A DNA stretch of 64,000 nt, taken from Homarus americanus (lineage: Eukaryota > Arthropoda > Malacostraca > Decapoda > Nephropidae). Positions within the stretch are counted from its first letter, which is position 1; each line of letters starts with the position of its first letter. The position numbers were made by a program, and so were the translations under genes. The stretch is from positions 3,284,661 to 3,348,660 of the forward strand of contig NW_024738608.1 in NCBI RefSeq assembly GCF_018991925.1. The letters run 5' to 3'. The notes under the pieces are model-generated. The model worked only from the letters and a program-made list of their open reading frames with translations, did not search any database and was not told the DNA's origin. Positions 33,564 to 44,819 of the stretch are shown piece after piece.

Positions 33564-33909
33564 GTTGAATACACCAGGTGAGTTTGCCCTTGATAAGCTC
33601 ACCGCTTTACCACCTCTGTGTAATGCTGTCACCTGTCCTGTACAAGGGCGTATCACACACCCTGTAGGAGTTAGACATTCACTCCCCGTACAGTTAACTT
33701 ATATTCCCCCCTCCCCTACCCTTCACCCTCCCTCCCCCTCCCTCCTCTCTCTTCCCCTCCCTCCCCCCACACACACATCGGGGTGAAGGTGACGGGTGAT
33801 GACAGGACCCCCCGAATATGCCGGCCATTGGAAAGTGTGTCCCGCTGTTGCCCCGTCACGCGATATGGCTCTCCGTGACGCCCCGTGACGGCTGACAACA
33901 CCCCGCCTG
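33564..33909. other. Unassigned sequence
   Basis: A short CCCTCCCTCC run at 33715-33765. No gene. Confidence 0.4.
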
Positions 33910-33934
33910 TCTAGACCCTTGGAGGCGGGGACGA

Positions 33935-34140
33935 GGACTTTGGTGGTGATTGATGGTGGTTGGTGAGGATGGTGGTAAGGGTGATTGGTGAGGATGGTGG
34001 TGATTGGTGGTGGTGATAGTGAGGGTGGTTGGTGATGATGGTGGTGATTGGTAGCGATTGTGGTTGGTGAGGATGGTGGTGATTGATTAGTGGTGAGGGT
34101 GGTAGTAGTAGTGGTGGTGTAGTTGTTGTTGTTGTTGTAG
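33935..34140. repeat. GGTGATTGGTGAGGATGGT low-complexity repeat
   Basis: Irregular GGTGGTGATTGGTGAGGATGG units, ending in a GTTGTTGTT run. Confidence 0.85.
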
Positions 34141-34178
34141 TTTTGGTTATTGGGGGAAATATTTCCTTGGTGGTCAAA

Positions 34179-34179
<1 letters not shown>

Positions 34180-34231
<52 letters not shown>

Positions 34232-34285
34232 GTTAAAGATATATTATGGGAGTTAATTTGACTGTCTCTGTCTGTTGTCTCTCTG

Positions 34286-34329
<44 letters not shown>

Positions 34330-34338
34330 ACACATAAT
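34180..34338. repeat. (TTA)n and (AC)n microsatellites
   Basis: TTA at 34180-34231 and AC at about 34288-34335. Confidence 0.93.
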
Positions 34339-34374
34339 ACAGAAGACTGAATGGTTACAGAAGGTTATAAGAAT

Positions 34375-34830
34375 GTTTACAATCTAATGGTTTTCTAAGA
34401 GATTAAGACGACAAGAGTCTAATGGCATCTGGAGAGTTATGGTTCTTGAATTTAATGGACTCTGAGGAACTAATTCAAATAGCTAATGGTGCCAGACGAA
34501 ACTCAAGAGGGTGAAAATCTAATGGTTTTCTGAGGGAGGGGGGGGAGGGGGTTAAGGTGAAATTTAATGGGCTATGAAGATTTGTGAACTGCTTGAATCT
34601 AATGGAAGCCCAAAAGTTTAAAACGAGGACATTTAATGGGTTTTTAAGAGTTCAATGTGTTGGAGTTTAATGGTTACCGAGGTGCCCCTTAAAATGTGAG
34701 AATTGAATGGCTTTGGTAAGACTATTGGAAACCTTGTGGATCTAATGGCGCTTTTAAGGTTTCAAATTCTAATGGTTTCTGAAGGAAGGTGCGACAGGTT
34801 AATGGGTACTGGGGATCTAAGGGGTATTGT
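34375..34830. repeat. Degenerate ~35-bp repeat around TCTAATGG
   Basis: (T/A)TAATGG recurs about twelve times at roughly 30-48-bp intervals from 34385, usually followed within 10 bp by a GAG or AAG phrase. The copies are highly diverged. Confidence 0.6.
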
Positions 34831-34846
34831 GGACGTGAGGTTAAAA

Positions 34847-35272
34847 CAGCTGATGAGGAAGACCCAGACCACGTGTGTTTGTTTACTTCCAACAGCTGAT
34901 GAGGAAGACCCAGACCACGTGTGTTTGTTTACTTCCAACAGCTGATGAGGAAGACCCAGACCACGTGTGTTTGTTTACTTCCAACAGCTGATGAGGAATA
35001 CCCAGACCACGTGTGTTTGTGTACTTCCAACAGCTGATGAGGAATACCCAGACCACGTGTGTTTGTTTACTTCCAACAGCTGATGAGGAAGACCCAGACC
35101 ACGTGTGTTTGTTTACTTCCAACAGCTGATGAGGAAGACCCAGACCACGTGTGTTTGTTTACCTCCAACAGCTGATGAGGAAGACGCAGACCACGTGTGT
35201 TTGTTTACTTCCAACAGCTGATGAGGAAGACCCAGACCACGTGTGTTTGTTTACTTCCAACAGCTGATGAGG
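34847..35272. repeat. 46-bp minisatellite with two E-boxes per unit
   Basis: Nine full units start CAGCTGATGAGGAAGACCCA. CAGCTG occurs at 34847, 34893, 34939, 34985, 35031, 35077, 35123, 35169, 35215 and 35261. Each full unit also contains ACCACGTGTG (CACGTG E-box) about 20 bp later. The units are nearly identical. Confidence 0.95.
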
Positions 35273-35329
35273 TCGGCCCGCCGGCTTCCTCACGTGATCC
35301 AATTTGGCTCGTAATCCACTCTCCAGGCC

Positions 35330-35470
35330 AATCCTCTTCCCCTTCCCACTCATCTCCCCCGTCCCCCTGCATCTCCTCCTCCCTCTACCCCTTCTTCTCC
35401 TCCTCCTATCCCTTCATCTCTTTCTCCTCCCCCCTTCTCCTCCACTCCCTTCTCCCACTCCTCCTCTCGC
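35330..35470. repeat. Polypyrimidine tract
   Basis: CTCCTCC/CTTCTCC-rich C/T strand. Confidence 0.8.
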
Positions 35471-35945
35471 GTGACGAATCCCTTGTACTGATCAGCCATA
35501 AGAGATTGTCCGTCATTAGGTTCGCCTCATGTCTGTTCTATTGGCCAATCTTCCGCTCAAGGCGAGTCTTTGTGTGTTCTGATCATATCTGCAGATTGGT
35601 GTCAGTGTTTCGTCTCAGCTAATCCTTTCCTCTCTTACTTTTGACTCAACTAACGTACCTTGGGTGGTTTTCTCTCACCCTCACTTAACGACGAAGAATT
35701 AACCTAAGATTCACTAAGCCTCTGATATATTATCCTGATATTTTTTTTAATGTTATCTCAACTTTTAGTCTGAGCCTTAAATTATCGCCTGATTGTTTGC
35801 CCTAAATCACACTTAATAACTATATATTGGTTGGTACGATCTTTAGGTATCGCCCAACTATGTATACTGTATGCAAATTATACATGTAAATTTCACCAGA
35901 TATACATACAAATAATACATGGAAGCTCCACTGAAGAGATCCTGG
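35471..35945. other. Unassigned sequence
   Basis: Nothing recognised. Confidence 0.4.
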
Positions 35946-36370
35946 CAAGGTGGTGGTGGTGTGGTGGAGAATGAAGGGGAATAGGGAAATAGGAGGGATT
36001 GAAGGAAAATATTGGAAGAATGGAATAGAGAGGAGAGAGAGAGAGGTGAGGGGAGGGGTGTGGGGAGGGGGAGGTGGGGGGGGAGAGGAGGTGGGGGGGA
36101 CTGGTTCATCTACGGCTCTCCTTGTTGCATCCACACGATCATTATCCCGTTCAGGTATGGCCAGGTAATTGAGTTTATTCTTATAAGGTCTGGGATAATT
36201 AGAAGCTCATCCCTGGTAATATAGGGGGAGGTGGGGGGAAAGGTGAGGAGAGGGGTAGAGGAGGAGAAAGGAAGGGGTAGAGTTGAGAAGGGGTGGAAGG
36301 AAGAGAGAAGGGAGCAGTGAGGAGGGAAGGGAAGGGTAAGGGAGGGAGGAGTGGGCGGGGGGGTGGTGGT
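35946..36370. repeat. Purine-rich tracts flanking short unassigned sequence
   Basis: G/A-rich at 35946-36100 and 36218-36370, with GGGGAGGGGGAGG-type runs. The ~115 bp between them is unassigned. Confidence 0.75.
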
Positions 36371-36404
36371 GAAGGGTAAGACATTTAGTGTTGTGTTTGT
36401 GACA

Positions 36405-36797
36405 GTGGCAGACTGGTGGGAGTGGCAGACTGGTGGGAGTGGCAGACTGGTGGGAGTGGCAGACTGGTGGGAGTGGCAGACTGGTGGGGAGTGGCAGACT
36501 GGTGGGAGTGGCAGACTGGTGGGAGTGGCAGACTGGTGGTGGCAGACTGACTGGTGGGAGTGGCAGACTGGTGGGAGTGGCAGACTGGTGGGAGTGGCAG
36601 ACTGGTGGGAGTGGCAGACTGGTGGGAATGGCAAACTGGTGGTAGTGGCAGACTGGTGGGAGTGGCAGACTGGCAGACTGGTGGGAGTGGCAGACTGGTG
36701 GGAGGCAGACTGGTGGGAATGGCAAACTGGTGGGAGTGGCAGACTGGTGGTAGTGGCAAACTGGTGGTAGTGACAGACTGGTGGTAGTGGCAGACAT
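36405..36797. repeat. 17-bp minisatellite GGCAGACTGGTGGGAGT
   Basis: About 22 units with a few shortened copies. All frames stay open because of the repeat. Confidence 0.95.
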
Positions 36798-36908
36798 CGT
36801 TATAAATGTGCTTTTAACTTAAATATTATTTTTACTTCAGTTCTTGACGGGTATACAGTAATGCGTTTCCCAAAAGTGATGGATATTTAAATGAGTTTTT
36901 CCTAAATA

Positions 36909-37625
36909 CGTCCATGTCCTAACCACATACAGTATGTCCTAACAACACATGTCCTAACAACACATGTCCTAACCACATACAGTATGTCCTAACAACACAT
37001 GTCCTAACAACACATGTCCTAACCACTCATGTCCTAACAACACATGTCCTAACAACACATGTCCTAACAATACATGTCCTAACAATACATGTCCTAACAA
37101 TACATGTCCTAACCACTCATGTCCTAACCACACATGTCCTAACAACACATGTCCTAACCACACATGTCCTAACAACACATGTCCTAACCACACATGTCCT
37201 AACAACACATGTCCTAACCACACATGTCCTACACAACACATGTCCCCAACACACGCATGTCCTAACCACCATGTCCTAACAACACATGTCCCTAACCACC
37301 ATGTCCTAACCACACATGTCCTCACATGTCCTAACAACACATGTCCTAACAACACATGTCCTAACCACTCATGTCCTAACAACACATGTCCTAACAACAC
37401 ACTAAACACATGTCCTAACAACACATGTCCTAACCACACATGTCCTAACAACACATGTCCTAACCACACATGTCCTAACCACACATGTCCTAACAACACA
37501 TGTCCTAACCACACATGTCCTAACCACGCATGTCCTAACCACACATGTCCTAACCACACATGTCCTAACCACGCATGTCCTAACCACACATGTCCTAACC
37601 ACACATGTCCTAACCACTCATGTCA
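36909..37625. repeat. 15-bp minisatellite CATGTCCTAACMACA, left part
   Basis: About 47 units alternating ACCAC and ACAAC variants, occasionally with CGC or CTC. The array stops at a CR1-like insertion and resumes at 38523, so it was one array before the insertion. Confidence 0.95.
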
Positions 37626-38522
37626 TAAGAACATAAGAACATAAGAAAATAAGGAGTCTGCAATAGGCCGGTTGGCCTGTGCATGGCAGCTCCTGTCGAG
37701 AGTTACTACCACTCTCTATCATCCATGAATCTATCTAGCCTCCTTTTGAAACTTTCCAGCGTTCCAGCACTTACTACAAAGTTGCTAAGCTTGTTCCACT
37801 CGTCCACCACCCTATTTGTAAACCAGTTCCTTCCTATCTCCCTCCTAAACCTAAACTTATCCGACTTAAATCCGTTGTTCCGAGTCCTATCCTGCTCGGA
37901 TATTATAAGAACTTTATCTATATCCTCTTTATTGATTCCTTTCACCCACTTGAATACTTCTATCATATCTCCCCGCACTCTTCGTCTTTCTAGGGAATGC
38001 AAGTTAAGTTTCTTTAACCTATCCTGATATGGAAGGTTTCTAAGTCCCGGAATCATTTTCGTCATTCTTTTCTGCACCGACTCTAGTGAATTGATATCCA
38101 TTTTATAATAAAGGCACCAGACCTGAACCGCATAATCGAGGTGCGGCCTGACTAGCGCAAGATATAGTTGCAATAAGACCTCTGCACTCTTATTATTTAC
38201 ACTTCTAGATATAAAACACAATACTCTGTTTGCCTTATTTCGAACATTAACGCACTGTTTTCTAGGCCGTAGGTCCGGGCTCACAAGTACCCCTAGGTCT
38301 CTTTCACAAGTCGACTTCTCTAGGTTGATGTTGTTAAGGCTGTATACATTGACAGTATTTGTTCTTCCAATATTAAGTACGCTGCACTTGCTGGTGTTGA
38401 ATTTCATTTGCCATTTTTCAGACCACCCCTACAGTTTATTTAGATCCTCCTGTAATGCATTTGCATCCTGCCCTGAATTAATCTGCCGCCCTATTTTGGT
38501 GTCATCCGCAAACTTGCTTATG
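37626..38522 (-). mobile_element. CR1-like family 1 copy inside the 15-bp minisatellite
   Basis: Minus strand. It begins within the RT catalytic region at [11 protein letters not shown] (plus-strand about 38495-38522). One stop lies in LNKL-stop-GWSEKW. An open frame (38407-37706) then runs to the normal C-terminus ending RRLDRFMDDREW. The 3' UTR and TTCTTATG tail lie at 37626-37660. The 5' truncation point shares ATGTC with the minisatellite, so microhomology at the 5' join is likely. There is no obvious target duplication. Confidence 0.92.
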
Positions 38523-38592
38523 TCACGCATGTCACGCATGTCCTAACCACACATGTCCTAACGACACATGTCCTAATCACGCATGTCCTACT
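38523..38592. repeat. 15-bp minisatellite, right part
   Basis: CACGCATGTCCTAACCACA-type units continue for about four copies after the insertion. Confidence 0.9.
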
Positions 38593-38745
38593 GGTATGCC
38601 CATGTCCAAAGTAGATTGATAGGTAGCCAGTCTGTATGTCCCGGTAACGTGACCGAAAGTGTCCGAAAGAGATTAACACTTGACCGGATGTGTCCAAGAG
38701 AGAAGGATACGTGAATGGACACATTCTTAAGAGATGAACAAGAGC

Positions 38746-38879
<134 letters not shown>

Positions 38880-38917
38880 TTGGAAGTAATTATTAAATGA
38901 GCTCTCTCTCTCTCTCG

Positions 38918-39162
38918 GAGCTGGTAGGATAGTCCCAGGGCTGGTAGGTTGGTCCCAGGGCTGGTAGGATGGTCCCAGGGCTGGTAGGTTGGTCCCAGGG
39001 CTGGTGGATGGTCCCAGGGCTGGTAGGTTGGTCCCAGGGCTGGTAGGATGGTCCCAGGGCTGGTACGTTAGTCCCAGGGCTGGTAGGATAGTCCCAGGGC
39101 TGGTAGGTTGGTCCCAGGGCTGGTAGGATGGTCCCAGGGCTGGTAGGATGGTCCCAGAGCTG
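38918..39162. repeat. 20-bp minisatellite GGTCCCAGGGCTGGTAGGAT
   Basis: Twelve units alternating GGAT and GGTT. Two more units of the same repeat occur far away at 43316-43360. Confidence 0.94.
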
Positions 39163-39336
39163 TATCGTGAGTTTTGTCAGGTCAAACCAAGCCAGTAGAA
39201 AAACATACATGCCAGTATCTATGAGGTTATTGTTTGTAAAATGTGAGATTAAACTATCGCCTCAGGGACTATTCTAGATACTGGGCATAATATGACCACG
39301 ATCACTGTTTATGTGTGTCATCGGTTCTCTGGTATA
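39163..39336. other. Unassigned sequence
   Basis: No feature recognised between the 20-bp array and the first CR1-like tail. Confidence 0.4.
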
Positions 39337-39415
39337 ACAACATAAGAACATAAGAAAATAAGGAGTCTGCAATAGGCCGGTTGGCCTGTGCATGGCAGCT
39401 CCTGTCGAGAGTTAC
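39337..39415 (-). mobile_element. CR1-like family 1, 3' terminal piece of a split copy
   Basis: The 3' tail and 3' UTR of family 1 (plus strand AATAAGGAGTCTGCAATAGG, ending GTCGAGAGTTAC). It is interrupted by family 2 copy A and continues at 41905 with TACCACTCTTTATC. Joining GAGTTAC to TACCACTC restores the sequence seen uninterrupted at 37700. Confidence 0.92.
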
Positions 39416-41904
39416 ATAAGAACATAAGAACATAAGAATGGAGGAAACTGCAGCGGGCCTATTGACCCATGCTGGGCAGTCCCGTTTATACCCAACCCCT
39501 ATTGCTCATATAAGCATCCAACCTATGTTTGAAGCTATTCAGCGTATTCGAGTTAATGATGATATTTGGTAACTTTTTCCACTCATCCACTACTCTGCTT
39601 CCAAACCAGTGTTTACCAATTTCACGCCGAAATCTAAATTTGTCTAATTTAAAACCATTGTTACGGGTTCGCTCCTGGTTGGATAGTTTGAGTACCTTTG
39701 TAATGTCCCCTTTGTTTTAACCCTGACTTCCATTTATACACCTCTAGCATGTCGCCCCTCACTCTACGTCTCTCGAGGGAGTGCAAATTAAGATGCTTTA
39801 ACCTGTCTCTGTATTCAAGGTTCCTAATGCCCGGGATTAGTCTTGTCATTCTCCTCTGGATTCTTTCCAATGATTCTATATCCATTCTGTAATACGGTGA
39901 CCAGAACTGAACTGCGTAATCCAGGTGAGGTCTCACAAGCACTCTATATATTTTTAAGATGACCTCGCTAGTCTTGTAACTAACACTCCTTTGTATGAAC
40001 CCAAGTTCTTTATTAGCCTTGTTACGAGCAAAAACACATTGTTTACTTGGCTTAAGATTCCTACTTATCATTACTCCTAAATCTCTCTTGCGCAGTTGGA
40101 TTCCACAATGGCATCGTTGTTCATCTGGTAAGTGGTTTCTCTGTTTACATCTCCTATACTGAGGACTTTACATTTGTCCACATTGAATTTCATCTGCCAT
40201 TTTTCCGACAATTCGAAAAATTTGTTTAGATCTTCCTGTAGTTTTGCAGAGTCCTCGTCAGATTTAATTACACGTCCTATTTTAGTGTCATCAGCAAATT
40301 TACTTATGTTGCTGTCTATGCCGATATCTATGTCGTTTATGTATATAATAAATAATAATGGTTCAAGTACTGAGCCTTGGGGAACTCCACTAGTGACGTT
40401 GCTCCAATGCGATTTAGTGCCGTTTATGCTCACTCGCTGTTTCCTGTCCCTTAACCACGCCCTAATCCATTTAAGGATATTACCTTTGATGCCATGCGCT
40501 TCTACCTTTCTAATTAGTCTTTCGTGGGGGACTCTGTCGAAGGCTTTGCTAAAGTCGAGATATACCACATCATAATTGTGCCCCTCGTCCACCGATTCGA
40601 AAACTGATGAAAAGAATGTTAATAGATTAATTAGGCAAGAACGTCCGCTTGTGAAGCCATGCTGGGAATCATTGATCAATCGGTGCTTCTCCAGGTGATT
40701 TCGAATAGCGTTTGAAATAATTCATTCTAGTAATTTACCTACTATTGATGTTAGACTGTTTGGGCGGTAGTTAGAGGATAGTGATCTATCCCCCTTCTTG
40801 AAAATCGGTATTACATTCGCTATCCTCCAGGATTCTGGTACTACACCTGTTTTTAATAACATGTTGAACAACTTTGCTAAGGGCATACTAAGCTCTTCCT
40901 TACATTCCTTTAATACTCTGGCAAATATCTCATCGGGACCTGGTGACTTATTAGGCTTCAGTTTGTCTATTTGCTTATTAACATCGTTACTAGTCACTAC
41001 TATCTCGCTTAATTTGTTTTCTTCAATATCTCTGAATAGAGTCGGTGCCTCGGGTATCATGTTTAAATTTTCGGTGGTGAAAACTGTTGAAAAATATTTA
41101 TTCAGATTATTGCTCATTTCTCCGTCGTTATCAGTTAGCTCGCCGGTATCTGACCGTATTGGTCCAATCTTATCTCGTGTTTTAGTTTGATATATTTGGT
41201 AGAATCCTTTGGGGTTTGTTTTCGCCTCCCTTGACACCTTCAGTTCATAGTTCCTCTTGGCTTTTCTTATCTCGGTCCTAACCCTACCGGCCAATACCTT
41301 ATAATACTCCCGGAGGTAAAATTCGCCACGGTTTATCCTTCTACCTATAGCCTTCCTTTGGCCAATAATGTTCTTTAAATAATTATTTATCCATTTAGGG
41401 TCATTGTTGTCTGATCTGAGTTTTTTGTATGGTATGTTCTGCCTTTGTGCATTAAGTAACTCGTTATTTAAATTGTCGTGGAACTCGGCAATCTCAGATC
41501 TCGTAATCAGGTCGGTGTCATCTTGGTTCACATCCAAGAGAGACACCCCCTCTCTCAGCTGCCTCTTTAAACTATCAAAGTTTGCCCTTCTGAAATCTGG
41601 GACTTTAATGGAATTCCCTTTACGTCTGACCTGAAAATCTAACTGGAATCTAATTTCTTTGTGATCGCTGTTTGCAAGTTCGTTCCCTACCTCGACATTA
41701 CTAATGAGGTTTTCTCTGTTCGACAGAACTAAATCGAGTATATTATTACCCCGGGTGGGTTCGGTTATATGTTGACTTAGGAAACAGTCCTGGATCGTTT
41801 CGAGGAATTCCTCTGATACTGAGTTACCCGTAAGGTCAGTCCAGTCTATTTGGCCAAGGTTAAAAATCGCCTACTATACAGACTTTGTTGTGTATGGAAG
41901 CCCT
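39416..41904 (-). mobile_element. CR1-like family 2 copy A (ORF2 pseudogene)
   Basis: A 5'-truncated ~2.5-kb copy starting in the endonuclease (ASIHNKVCIVGDF) and running through the RT to the 3' tail. RT landmarks include FKKGDRSLSSNYRP (about 40760-40800), VVYLDFSKAFDRVPHERL (about 40500-40570), SGVPQGS (about 40370-40400) and [10 protein letters not shown] (about 40280-40300). The C-terminus has RPHLDYAVQFWSPYYRMD. Lesions are an extra T after GDF, a TGA replacing a sense codon near 40720, a frameshift at 40075-40090 and another near 39718. The GDF endonuclease motif is canonical here, whereas copy B has GNF. It inserted into family 1. Class: CR1/L2-like non-LTR retrotransposon. Confidence 0.93.
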
Positions 41905-42442
41905 GCTACCACTCTTTATCATCCATGAATCTATCTAGCCTCCTTTTAAAAGTTTCCAGCTTTCCAGCACTTACTACAAAGTTGCTAAGCTTGTTCCACT
42001 CGTCCACCACCCTATTTGTGAACCAGTTCCTTCCTATCTCCCTCCTAAACCTAAACTTATCCGACTTAAATCCGTTGTTCCGAGTCCTATCCTGCTCGGA
42101 TATTATAAGAACTTTACCTATATCCCCTTTAATGATTCCTTTCACCCACTTAAATACTTCTATCATATCTCCCCGCACTCTTCGTCTTTCTAGGGAATGC
42201 AAGTTTAGTTTCTTTAACCTATCCTGATATGGAAGGCTTCTAAGTCCCAGAATTATTTTCGTCATTCTTCGCTGCACCGACTCCAGTGAATTGATATCCA
42301 TTCTATTATAAGGGCACCAGAACTGAACCGCATAATCGAGGTGCGGCCTGACTAGCGCAAGATATAGTTGCAATAAGACCTCTGCACTCTTATTACTCAC
42401 ACTTCTAGATATAAAACCTCTGTTTGCCTTATTTCGAACATT
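41905..42442 (-). mobile_element. CR1-like family 1, 5' piece of the split copy
   Basis: The minus-strand frame (42400-41906) runs from SNKSAEVLLQLYLALVRPHL through RRVRGDMIEVFKWVKGI to RRLDRFMDDKEW. It is 5'-truncated at about 42442 in NVRNKANRG, with a 6-8-bp deletion near 42415 relative to the 37.6-kb copy. The 3' UTR continues at 39415-39337. Confidence 0.9.
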
Positions 42443-42457
42443 GGTCTTGGCGGGAGT

Positions 42458-43315
42458 TGTAATGATTGTTTATCAGAACATAACTTACAGCCCAGAGAAG
42501 AACAGCACATATAACAGTGACCGGAAGTGCGGGTGTGTACATCCTTGTAAGTTGACACACCCTACAGTGACAGTAAGACCTGACCCAGGAGAGGTCACGG
42601 ACACAAGGTACCTGAGTTAACCAGGCGTTATGACCGCGCTAAAGAAACTACACCTGCAAGACACACCCGGGAGGTAATAGTTTGGAAGCATTACCGACCG
42701 GCGACATGACCACACACCTGGGCAAACACAACTGTCCAGACCTGTCACCTGACAAGACACACGCAGAGTAGTGACCACTTCTTCCGGCTGGAGATCTCCA
42801 CTATAAGAGCCCTTCATCTCCTTCCAGGGTGCATTCGGATTACTATTATAACAGGGAAGGGGCCGACAGCTCTTTCCCTGAAACAGAACTCAGAAGAAGA
42901 CAGAAGTAACGCTCGTCACTAGTCGAGGTCGGGAGGGAAACTTCCCTCCCCAGCACCAAGCCCCAGCTATCAGTCTCCCACAGGAGACATAGTCCACCAC
43001 TCTCTTCAGCAGCACCTGCTGGGCCTCTTTTTGTTATAGCGATCCATAGGGCGAGTTACTTACGGTGGGAAGTGTATCTATTTCATGTTTGTGTCTGAGA
43101 GTCATTCTCTAGTTACGTAAATATAATGATCTATTAATGTTTCTGTGTCACTGAGTTGAATAATAAATAGTGGTAATTAGAATTGGTGTTTCGAAGATTT
43201 CCCCCTGAGAATATATATTAATGTTAAATAACTAACCGGCCGCACTACCAAACCTTCCCCACTTTACATCCTACAACTAATAACTTCTAACTATATTTAT
43301 TTCTCCCCCATTACA
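42458..43315 (+). mobile_element. Probable solo LTR, ~858 bp
   Basis: It begins TGTAATGATTG and ends CCCCATTACA, giving a perfect 7-bp terminal inverted repeat (TGTAATG/CATTACA) with TG...CA ends. Internally, CTATAAGAGCCC near 42801 fits a TATA box. AATAATAAATAG near 43160 fits a polyadenylation signal, in the U3-R-U5 order of an LTR. No internal gag/pol is attached, no second copy is in this window, and the flanks show no 4-6-bp target duplication. Those points limit confidence. Orientation is taken from the TATA and AATAAA order. Confidence 0.5.
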
Positions 43316-43360
43316 CTGGTAGGATGGTCCCAGGGCTGGTAGGATGATCTCAGGGCTGGC
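43316..43360. repeat. Two stray units of the 20-bp GGTCCCAGGGCTGG repeat
   Basis: CTGGTAGGATGGTCCCAGGG and a TGATCTCAGGGCTGG variant directly follow the LTR end. They match the array at 38918-39162. Confidence 0.85.
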
Positions 43361-43861
43361 GGTGTGAAGGGTGACAGGATGAGGGGAGGTCTCCTAGCAA
43401 CAGGCGGTTCACCAAATGATGTGTAAATGATGGAATTTTACGGAGGTGTGACCCTGGCAGTGATTCCCCTACCCCCCTAACTCCCTCCCTCCCCCCCCTC
43501 TATCTCTCCCCTCAGCCTACCCCTTCCCGCTCTCCTCTCTCCCCCTACCTAGATGCTCACTTTTTTCCGCTATTCATATTTTTTCTTCCTCTCTGATGAC
43601 CTTTCCTCCCCCCCCTTCCCCCCTCCCCCTCCCTTCCCCCCTCCCCCTCCCTTCCCCTCCCCCTCCCCTTTCCCCCCTTCCCCCAGAGTCTTTCTCGACC
43701 GTCTTGGCCTTGAATTCTATTTTTGTTCACAACTGGAATGTTTGTTGGAAGCGATTTGTTATTGTTTGTGTGTGTTTGTTTTCTGTCTTTGTTTACTGTA
43801 GTTTGTGTCCCCCCCTTCCCCCGTCAGGTTATTTCACCTTTAGTGTGACCACACCAATGAT
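43361..43861. other. Unassigned sequence with pyrimidine tract
   Basis: CCCCTCCC-rich tract at about 43598-43685. The rest is unassigned. Confidence 0.5.
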
Positions 43862-43916
43862 AACCTAACCTAACCTAACCTAACCTAACCTAACCTAACC
43901 TAACCTAACCTAAGCT
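43862..43916 (-). repeat. Interstitial telomere-like (CCTAA)n
   Basis: About ten CCTAA units on the plus strand. Confidence 0.93.
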
Positions 43917-43989
43917 ATCTCCACCCAACCCAAGCATAGTCAATTTTAACATAACCTTCAATGTCCGTCTGTTTGTTTACGTGTGATGT

Positions 43990-44565
43990 GATTCCGCGTT
44001 GTATAGAGGAAAGAGCCGCCCGGGGCCCAGGAAGGAGCCGTGGGGCCAGGAGGAGCCGTCAGGGCCAAGTAGCCGTCAGGGGCCAAGTAGCCGTCGGGGC
44101 CAGGAGGAGCCGTCAGGGCCAGGAGGAGCCGTCAGGGGCCAGGATGAACCGTCAGGGCAGGATGAACCGTTAGGCCAGAAGTAGCCGTCAGGAGGGAGCC
44201 AGGAATGACAAGCGTCAGGGACCAGGAGCCGTGGGCCGGGAGGAGCCGTCAGGCCAGGATGAGCCGTCAGGGCCAGAAGTAGCCGTCAGGGCCAGTAGCC
44301 GTCAGGGGCCAGGAGGAGCCGTCAGGGGCCAGGATGAGCCGTCAGGGCCGAAAGTAGCCGTCAGGGGCCAGGAGGAGCCGTCAGGGCCAGGATGAGCCGT
44401 CAGGGCCAGGAGGAGCCGTCAGGGCCAGGATGAGCCGTCAGGGCCAGAAGTAGCCGTCAGGGCCAGGAGGAGCCGTCAGGGTCAGGAGAAGCCATTAGGG
44501 CCAGGGGGAGCCGTCAGGGCCATGAGGAGCCGTCGGGTGCCAGGAGCAGCCAAGGACGCCCCCCT
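43990..44565. repeat. GCCGTCAGGGCCAGGAGGA array (17-19 bp)
   Basis: About 30 units of GAGCCGTCAGGGCCAGGA(G/T) with AAGTAGCC variants. The high GC content contrasts with the flanks. Confidence 0.93.
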
Positions 44566-44616
44566 TCAGGAACACCAAGATTAGGGTCCTATGTGAAGGT
44601 CACTTGACTTCACACA

Positions 44617-44723
<107 letters not shown>

Positions 44724-44754
44724 GGCATTTTTCGGTGCAGTAGTGTGAGTGTGT

Positions 44755-44756
<2 letters not shown>

Positions 44757-44819
<63 letters not shown>

